A stretch of DNA of 43,609 bases from Bradyrhizobium sp. NAS80.1. Its GTDB lineage: Bacteria; Pseudomonadota; Alphaproteobacteria; Rhizobiales; Xanthobacteraceae. The stretch lies in assembly GCF_001908205.1 (NCBI RefSeq), contig NZ_LGHL01000063.1, positions 1 through 43,609 of the forward strand. The letters run 5' to 3'. The first letter of the stretch is position 1. Every line of letters starts with the position of its first letter. Below, in pieces: positions 37,201-43,609 of the stretch. A program made the translations under genes and the position numbers. Below the pieces are notes generated by a model that searched no databases, had not been told where the DNA came from, and saw only the letters and a list, made by a program, of their open reading frames with translations.

Positions 37201-38121
37201 GTGCGCGCGCTCCGTCTCATCGCGGCAACGGTCCTGTGCGTCGCGACACAAGCGGCGCGCGCGGATGACACCGAACCGGCGTGGCGCGCAAGCGCGCTCG
37301 CCATGGTGCCGGCGGGTTACGTGGCCGGCACCGCCTATCGCACCGACGGTTTGACGGGATATCTCGCCGTCTATCCGGCGACATCGAACGATCCGAAAAC
37401 CCCTGCCAGCGTGTTCGCCGCGCGCCAGTCGCTCGTGGTCACGCTCACACCGGATGCGACGCGTGCCGTCTCCGTCGCGTTGAAGCCGCGCACCGAGCCG
37501 GATCCGGACAACGACGACACCGATTTCGCAAAGCTGCACGCCGACCTCGCCGCAAAGCGCGCAACGCTGCCCGAGGGCACAGAGCCCTGCGATCTCGGCG
37601 CCTGGTCCATCGACAAGGATCCGAACGGCCTCAACGTGCGCGCCGAACCGTCGGTGAAGGCACGTGTGCTCGGCACCCTGCCGCCGCCTTACCAGCTCAA
37701 GCTCGGCGGCAGCGAGGACACGCCCGACGGCGGCTGGCTCACCGAATTCCGCATCATCGGCTCCAGGGACGGCTGGTTTCTGATCGAGGGCGCCAAGCCC
37801 CCGGGCAAGGACTACGAGGACGAGACCAAATATCCGCGCAGCGCGCCGAAGCCCTATGCGGGGCGCGGCTGGGTCGCGTCCAACAAGGTCGGCGCTGCCT
37901 ATGCCAATGGCGCGACCCGCATGGGCGGACTGTTCCAGGCCCCCTTCGTCGATGCCAAATGGATGCCGGCCCAGCGCGAGCTCGGCGGCGCGATCGACAC
38001 CGACGGCAGCCCGAAGCGCATCTTTGCCTGCAGCGGCCTCTGGGGACTCGTCGAGAGCCAGGACGGCGTCCGCGGCTGGTGGCGCGCGCTGTGCTCCAAC
38101 CAGGTCACGACTTGCAGTTAG
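37201..38121 (+). CDS. Secreted SH3-domain protein
   Basis: A 306-residue protein from GTG 37201 with a signal peptide (RALRLIAATVLCVATQAARA). A bacterial SH3 domain is visible in DPNGLNVRAEPSVKARVLGT followed by WLTEFRIIGSRDGWFLIEG. The C-terminal part has Cys (R-I-F-A-C-S-G-L-W-G) and Trp repeats. Such proteins usually bind cell-wall peptides, in the periplasm or at the surface. Starts 14 bases after the preceding gene, so co-transcription is likely. Confidence 0.8.
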   Translation: MRALRLIAATVLCVATQAARADDTEPAWRASALAMVPAGYVAGTAYRTDGLTGYLAVYPATSNDPKTPASVFAARQSLVVTLTPDATRAVSVALKPRTEPDPDNDDTDFAKLHADLAAKRATLPEGTEPCDLGAWSIDKDPNGLNVRAEPSVKARVLGTLPPPYQLKLGGSEDTPDGGWLTEFRIIGSRDGWFLIEGAKPPGKDYEDETKYPRSAPKPYAGRGWVASNKVGAAYANGATRMGGLFQAPFVDAKWMPAQRELGGAIDTDGSPKRIFACSGLWGLVESQDGVRGWWRALCSNQVTTCS

Positions 38122-38138
38122 CTCTTTAGTCTCCCTCT

Positions 38139-38293
38139 CCCCGCTTGCGGGGCCGCGACGAGCTGCGCTCGCGCTGAGAGGGTTGGGGTGAGGGAGAGTC
38201 TCCGCGAGGACGGTGACAGTCGGACTCGTGGAGAGCCCCCCTCACCCGGACTTTGCGCCGCGCGCAAAGTCCGACCTCTCCCCGCAAGCGGGG
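38139..38293. repeat. Complex inverted-repeat intergenic element
   Basis: Two CCCCGC-N2-GCGGGG hairpins (38139-38152, 38280-38293) enclose a perfect 11-bp palindrome GGACTTTGCGC / GCGCAAAGTCC (38248-38272). The flanking text TCTCCCCGCTTGCGGGG and GAGGGTTGGGGTGAGGG is typical of a high-copy Bradyrhizobium intergenic repeat as I recall it. It lies between the convergent SH3 gene and fumarase. Confidence 0.8.
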
Positions 38294-38305
38294 CGAGGTG
38301 AAGAG

Positions 38306-39961
<1,656 letters not shown>

Positions 39962-40197
39962 GAGGTCGATCTCGGGTTCTGGAGCCTCGCGCGGGCCCTC
40001 GGCATAGAAGCGTTCTAAGCATTTTTGCCGTAAAGGGAAGGAGCTATGGCGCGGTCGGGGCATCCCGATTCGGCACCGCTGCGGCCATTGTTCGGTCGCT
40101 GTCCGGGGGTCATCATGGTGCCCGATTGGGCCCGGCTGCACCCCTTGCGCTCTGCGCGCGCCGACGATTGAATACGCATGCTAAGGGGCTTTTCATC

Positions 40198-40677
40198 ATG
40201 ACATCGAATTCGAACGTCCGCGGCGCGATCCTCGTTGCCGCCGCCATCGCCGGCCTTGTGACTCTCGCCTCGCCTGCCCGTGCGGACCAGTGCGACGACA
40301 TCGCAAAGCAGCTCGCGAGCGGCATCGACAAGCTGAAGGTCAACTTCAAGGCCGCCAACATCATCTACCTCACCCACCCGGCGGCGAAGGAGCTCTCGCT
40401 CGGCTGCCGCGCGCAGGGAAAGACCTATTCGAACGAGCTCTATGCCAAGGGCGACCGCAAGCCGACGCCGCAGTTCTACGACCTCGTCGGGTCCGCAGCG
40501 GCGATCATCTTCACGGTGCCGAAGGACGACACCACCAAAGGCGCCACGCGCTGCCTGAAGCGCATGGGCCTGTTGCGCGGCGACAAGGTGTCGATGCGCT
40601 TCAAGCGTCTCAACATGGAATGCACCCGCACCAAGACGGATGCGTCGATCGCGATCACGCGGCCGAAGGACGAATAG
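40198..40677 (+). CDS. Small secreted protein of unknown function
   Basis: A 159-residue protein with a signal peptide (AAAIAGLVTLASPARA) and three or four Cys in the mature part: D-Q-C-D-D-I-A-K-Q, L-G-C-R-A-Q-G, T-R-C-L-K-R-M-G and E-C-T-R-T-K. Probably periplasmic, disulfide-bonded. ATG 40198 is chosen; the ORF upstream to 40126 has no signal-like sequence. No family recognised. Confidence 0.75.
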   Translation: MTSNSNVRGAILVAAAIAGLVTLASPARADQCDDIAKQLASGIDKLKVNFKAANIIYLTHPAAKELSLGCRAQGKTYSNELYAKGDRKPTPQFYDLVGSAAAIIFTVPKDDTTKGATRCLKRMGLLRGDKVSMRFKRLNMECTRTKTDASIAITRPKDE

Positions 40678-40822
40678 GCTCGGCGCTCACCACGCCGCGC
40701 GATGCTGGCGCGAAAGCGGAGCATCCCACCGCATCAGATCCCTCGCATTTTAACGATTGCCTTGACGGAAGTTTCGCCCCTCACAGGGCAAGGTCGATTG
40801 TTTCCATGTGTGAGGTATGTGG

Positions 40823-40996
40823 ATGAGCGTTTCAACCGTTGCGCCGCCGCCGATCGCGACCGTGGTGCCGAGCTACGACACGACGACGCGGCAGGACGAT
40901 CAGGCCAAGACCAAGGACAGCGCCCCGACCTACCAGCCGCCGCCGCCCGCGCCGCTGCCGCCGGGACAGGGAACGCGGATCGATCAGCTCGCCTGA
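40823..40996 (+). CDS. Small proline-rich protein (57 aa)
   Basis: From ATG 40823 to TGA 40994-40996: 57 residues starting M-S-V-S-T-V-A-P-P-P, then a polar stretch (YDTTTRQDDQAKTKDSAP) and a polyproline part (Y-Q-P-P-P-P-A-P-L-P-P-G). GAGGTATGTGG lies just upstream. The codon pattern is consistent with coding, but such short low-complexity frames can be spurious. Confidence 0.5.
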   Translation: MSVSTVAPPPIATVVPSYDTTTRQDDQAKTKDSAPTYQPPPPAPLPPGQGTRIDQLA

Positions 40997-41112
40997 TCCG
41001 GCCCATCGAGGATGAAAAGCTCGATCCGGTCGATCGGGCCTTTTGCACGTCCGGCCGCATCTTCGCCGGATAGCGGGACCAGAATCGTGCGCAATTGACC
41101 TTGGACCTGCGC

Positions 41113-41787
41113 ATGATCGCAAAACTGCTGTTGCAGAACACGATCGCCACCATCGCAATCGGCGCGCTGCTGTTCGTCTCCGCCGGGACCCTACGCTGGC
41201 CTTCAGCCTGGGTGCTCCTCGCGACCTCCGCCCTGCTCGGCCCGGTCTGCGGCTGGTGGCTCTATCGGATTGATCCGGCCCTGCTCGCGGAACGTCTGCG
41301 ACCGGTGCTGCAAAGGGATCAGCCGGCCGCCGACAAAGTCTTCATGACCGTGTTCGTCGTCGCGATACTGGCCTGGCTCGCCGCGATGGGGCTCGACCGC
41401 CGCAATCAATTTTCCGACATGCCGGTCGCGCTACAGGCGCTCGGCTTCGTAATGTTCCTGCTCTCAACGCTGTTTATACTCTGGGTGTTCCGCGAGAACT
41501 CATTCGCGGCGCCCGTGGTGAAGCTGCAAGCCGATCGCGCACAGCGGGTGATCTCCACCGGGCCCTACGCGCATGTCCGCCATCCCATGTACAGCGGCAT
41601 GATCCTGTTCTTCGCCGGCGTGCCGCTGCTCCTGGGCTCGTGGTGGGGACTTCCGATGATGCCAATCTTCGTCGCCCTGTTTGCGATCCGCATCCGCATC
41701 GAGGAGCGCACGCTGCGCGAGGGCCTGCCGGGCTATCCCGACTACGTGACGCGGGTGCGCTATCGTCTGCTGCCGGGCGTGTGGTGA
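41113..41787 (+). CDS. Isoprenylcysteine carboxyl methyltransferase-like membrane protein
   Basis: A 224-residue membrane protein with about five helices and the ICMT/PEMT signature STGPYAHVRHPMYSGMILFF (residues 150-169), then YPDYVTRVRYRLLPGVW. This AdoMet-binding C-terminal motif defines isoprenylcysteine methyltransferase-like enzymes. In bacteria most have lipid or small-molecule substrates that are not known. ATG 41113 is preferred over the TTG at 41095. Confidence 0.85.
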   Translation: MIAKLLLQNTIATIAIGALLFVSAGTLRWPSAWVLLATSALLGPVCGWWLYRIDPALLAERLRPVLQRDQPAADKVFMTVFVVAILAWLAAMGLDRRNQFSDMPVALQALGFVMFLLSTLFILWVFRENSFAAPVVKLQADRAQRVISTGPYAHVRHPMYSGMILFFAGVPLLLGSWWGLPMMPIFVALFAIRIRIEERTLREGLPGYPDYVTRVRYRLLPGVW

Positions 41788-41800
41788 ACGCGTCTCACTG

Positions 41801-41833
41801 CCAACCGGTATCCGCTTCGCTCGAAAACCTCTA
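41801..41833 (-). repeat. Short intergenic repeat, copy 2
   Basis: Reverse complement of the element at 2943-2980: minus-strand TAGAGGTTTTCGAGCGAAGC then GGATACCGGTTGG. Its TAG is the stop codon of the GST gene, exactly as copy 1 supplies the stop of the DUF3303 gene. Confidence 0.7.
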
Positions 41834-42538
41834 GCCATCCAGCTCGCGATAGCGGCGGAAGATGCCCTGCTCGTTGAAGGGAATGCGGCGTTCGCTGGCG
41901 AGATACGCCTTGATGTTCGGCCGCGCAGCGACGCGGTCGTGCAGGCCGACGAGACCCAGGATGTCCGCCTCGAACGCCTTCATGCGCTTTGGGAATGCGT
42001 AACGCAGTCCGTCGACGATCTGGAACAGCGAGAGATCGACATAGGTCAGCCTGCGGCCCGTGACATAGGCGCCGCCATTGCTGGCGAGAAGCTCTTCGAA
42101 ATAGCCAAGATACTTCGGCACGCGCTCGCTCCAGAAGTCGGCCGTGCGCTTCTTTGCCGGCGGTTTCTGATCTTCGTAGTAGAGCGAGGGCCCGAGCGGA
42201 TGATGGGTATCGTGGATCTCGACCACGAGGTCGGTGATCGTCAGTTGAAGCTGGTGCACCCAGAGTTTGCCGGCCTCCGTCTTCGGCGCGAGGGCATGAC
42301 GCGCGCCGAGATAGAGCAGGATGTTCGCCGTCTGGCCGATGACGAGCTTGCCGGCTTTGAGGAACGGCGGCGCAAAGGGCGGCGTGCCCTTGTGCGCGTC
42401 CATCATCTTCATCATCGCGCTGGTGCCGCGCGGGCCGCGCGCGACGTCAACGTAAGCGGCTCCCGCCTCCTCCAGCGCCAGCCGCACATATTCGCCGCGG
42501 CCCTGGATCTCGGGCCAGTAATAGAGCTCGTATTTCAT
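41831..42538 (-). CDS. Glutathione S-transferase family protein
   Basis: A 235-residue protein starting MKYELYYWPEIQGRGEYVRL, the thioredoxin-fold GSH domain, with I-G-Q-T-A-N-I-L-L-Y-L-G in place of the usual Q-S-x-A-I-x-x-Y-L-G motif, and an all-helical C-terminal domain (TYVDLSLFQIVDGLRYAFPK). It transfers glutathione to electrophiles; the natural substrate is unknown. ATG 42538 is chosen; extra upstream codons to 42592 are not conserved in type. Confidence 0.85.
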   Translation of the reverse strand: MKYELYYWPEIQGRGEYVRLALEEAGAAYVDVARGPRGTSAMMKMMDAHKGTPPFAPPFLKAGKLVIGQTANILLYLGARHALAPKTEAGKLWVHQLQLTITDLVVEIHDTHHPLGPSLYYEDQKPPAKKRTADFWSERVPKYLGYFEELLASNGGAYVTGRRLTYVDLSLFQIVDGLRYAFPKRMKAFEADILGLVGLHDRVAARPNIKAYLASERRIPFNEQGIFRRYRELDG

Positions 42539-42632
42539 GGGAGGGGTCCGTGAGCGTGAACGCGTCTGGACCAATGTAGCACGTGGCTGCAAGTTCCGTC
42601 AGCGCAAGATGCAACAGCCGCTCCACATGCGC

Positions 42633-42719
42633 CGTCATTGCGAGCGCAGCGAAGCAATCCAGTTCGTCGTCACGGAGGGACTCTGGATTGCTTCGTCGCT
42701 ACGCTCCTCGCAACGACGG
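42633..42719. repeat. REP-like inverted repeat
   Basis: CGTCATTGCGAGCGCAGCG and AAGCAATCCAG (42633-42662) face CTGGATTGCTTCG and TCCTCGCAACGACG (42683-42719). This GTCATTGCGAGCG...GCAATCCAG layout is a frequent palindromic repeat in Bradyrhizobium and relatives as I recall. It lies between the GST gene and the next one. Confidence 0.85.
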
Positions 42720-42730
42720 AGGATCGAGCC

Positions 42731-43420
42731 TCAATTCGCCGCAAAACAATACAGCAGGCCGTCGCCGCCGGTGCTCTTCAGATCGGCCTGCGAACAGCCG
42801 CCGTCCGGACCGCGCGAGGGGTGAGAGCTGTTCCAGGACCTTGACGGCTCGTCGTCGCGCAGGCCTTGACGGTCGGCATGACCGACGACCGCGGCACCTT
42901 GCGTGCTCGACGTCCAGTTCTTGCAGGTCTTGTCATCACCCGCGGCAAACGCGGTGCCGTCAGCTTGCGATCCCGTAAGGATATCGTGCCGGTTTGGCGT
43001 GTCGCCACGGCCGTTGATGACCTCGCCCTTCTCGCTGAGTGCGGTCTGCTTGGTGAGATTATTGGCCGCGCCGTGCAGGTCGGCAACGTCCTTGGCAATC
43101 ACGACGCCCTTGGCGTTCTGCCACGGCCCTCTGCCGATGCGGTCTCGCGCATTGACGGCTGGCTTGCCGTCGGCGGCCTGCGTCGAGAGATAGGCGCGCC
43201 AAGTCTTGGCGCCGGCGCCGCCAGTCTGTGCAAGCTTCTGGCATTGCGCATCGGCCCCCTCCAGGCCGCCGAGATCGGCGCCCTTGCCCGGGCCGTTGGA
43301 AGTTACGAAGAACGTCATGTCGGCCGACTGCGCTTGCGCCGATGGCGCTGCAAGCAAGGCAAGCGAGGCGACGGCGAGCGCGAGGCCCGAAATTGTCACG
43401 GATCTCTCGATACGGATCAT
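42731..43420 (-). CDS. Secreted lectin-like (endostatin-like fold) protein
   Basis: A 229-residue protein with a signal peptide (GLALAVASLALLAAPSAQAQ), then D-M-T-F-F-V-T-S-N-G-P-G-K-G-A-D-L-G-G-L-x-G-A-D, WRAYLSTQAADGKPAVNARD, NGRGDTPNRHDILTGSQADG and the Cys-rich end G-G-C-S-Q...Y-C-F-A-A-N. This corresponds to secreted proteins annotated as lectins, with an endostatin/C-type-lectin-like fold. Four to six Cys suggest disulfides. Function unknown. Confidence 0.75.
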   Translation of the reverse strand: MIRIERSVTISGLALAVASLALLAAPSAQAQSADMTFFVTSNGPGKGADLGGLEGADAQCQKLAQTGGAGAKTWRAYLSTQAADGKPAVNARDRIGRGPWQNAKGVVIAKDVADLHGAANNLTKQTALSEKGEVINGRGDTPNRHDILTGSQADGTAFAAGDDKTCKNWTSSTQGAAVVGHADRQGLRDDEPSRSWNSSHPSRGPDGGCSQADLKSTGGDGLLYCFAAN

Positions 43421-43516
43421 CTTGTCCTCCGGTTGTGTTGTCGTTGGCCGCCTGATTTCAACCCGACGCGCGCCCGCTTATTCCGATGCCGCGATGCGAG
43501 ACGTCCAATCGGCATA

Positions 43517-43609
43517 GGGGGCGACCTTGTGAGGTCGCTCCCCTGCCACACCACCCGGCATGCGGGTCCGCACCGGGCGGTTCGAGAAGTTGAGGTCATG
43601 AGAGTCGGG
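43517..43609. other. Structured non-coding sequence at the right edge
   Basis: Two good hairpins: GGGG-GCGACCT / AGGTCGC-TCCCC (43517-43543) and CCCGG-CAT-GCGG-GT-CCGC-A-CCGGG (43554-43577), followed by CGGTTCGAGAAGTTGAGGTC. This resembles sequence I associate with group II intron or reverse-transcriptase elements in rhizobia, but the window ends too soon. No reading frame supports a gene. Confidence 0.35.

Noticed and set aside
37281..38129. Open frame overlapping the SH3-domain gene
   Set aside because: Arg/His-rich shadow in another frame; the SH3-domain frame has a signal peptide and a recognisable domain.

Overview
The window is a GC-rich chromosomal stretch of an alphaproteobacterium, most likely a Bradyrhizobium or a close relative in the Nitrobacteraceae. 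The signs are the family make-up (mitochondrial-type NADP isocitrate dehydrogenase, RecA with a GTTC-N7-GTTC SOS box, a MloK1-like cyclic-nucleotide-gated K+ channel, NsrR and BigR-type regulators), many small proteins typical of that group, and several intergenic palindromes I recognise as common in Bradyrhizobium genomes. I see no tRNA, rRNA, CRISPR array, transposase, integrase or prophage gene.

Layout. 1-7.5 kb: an RNA methyltransferase cut by the left edge, icd, a DUF3303 protein, an orphan immunity-like protein, and an alaS-K+ channel pair on the minus strand. 7.6-12.5 kb: the glycine cleavage operon gcvT-gcvH-gcvP behind a tandem glycine riboswitch. 12.5-14.9 kb: a frameshifted DUF1835-type gene and recA with a LexA-controlled promoter. 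14.9-18.4 kb: a gene-poor stretch with recurring TGTCC motifs, hairpins, tiny membrane peptides, a candidate sigma-54-driven small RNA and two similar terminator-ended segments that may be tandem small RNAs. 18.4-24.9 kb: small proteins, a thioesterase, a frameshifted HdeA-like gene, a PilZ protein and a PQQ dehydrogenase with a small secreted partner. 24.9-31.8 kb: regulator-centred modules. A BigR/SqrR-like persulfide sensor faces a split YeeE/YedE transporter and an AhpD-like protein. An XRE/MmyB-type regulator faces two small genes across a perfect palindrome. NsrR faces a truncated hemoglobin and a tiny membrane protein across a near-palindromic operator. 31.8-38.1 kb: a SET-domain protein with a histone-like basic tail, a frameshifted TetR repressor, and two promoters bearing the same operators that drive a carotenoid-cleavage-type oxygenase and a pair of membrane proteins. 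38.1-43.6 kb: class I fumarase, small secreted proteins, an isoprenylcysteine methyltransferase-like protein, a GST and a secreted lectin-like protein.

The central-metabolism genes are ordinary. The most interesting parts are the duplicated TetR operator/promoter units around 33.9 and 35.6 kb, the candidate sigma-54 small RNA at 15.4 kb inside a segment bracketed by direct repeats, and the possible tandem small RNAs at 18.1-18.35 kb. Three otherwise intact genes (DUF1835-like, HdeA-like, TetR) each carry a single-base frameshift, so either they are young pseudogenes or the assembly has indel errors there.
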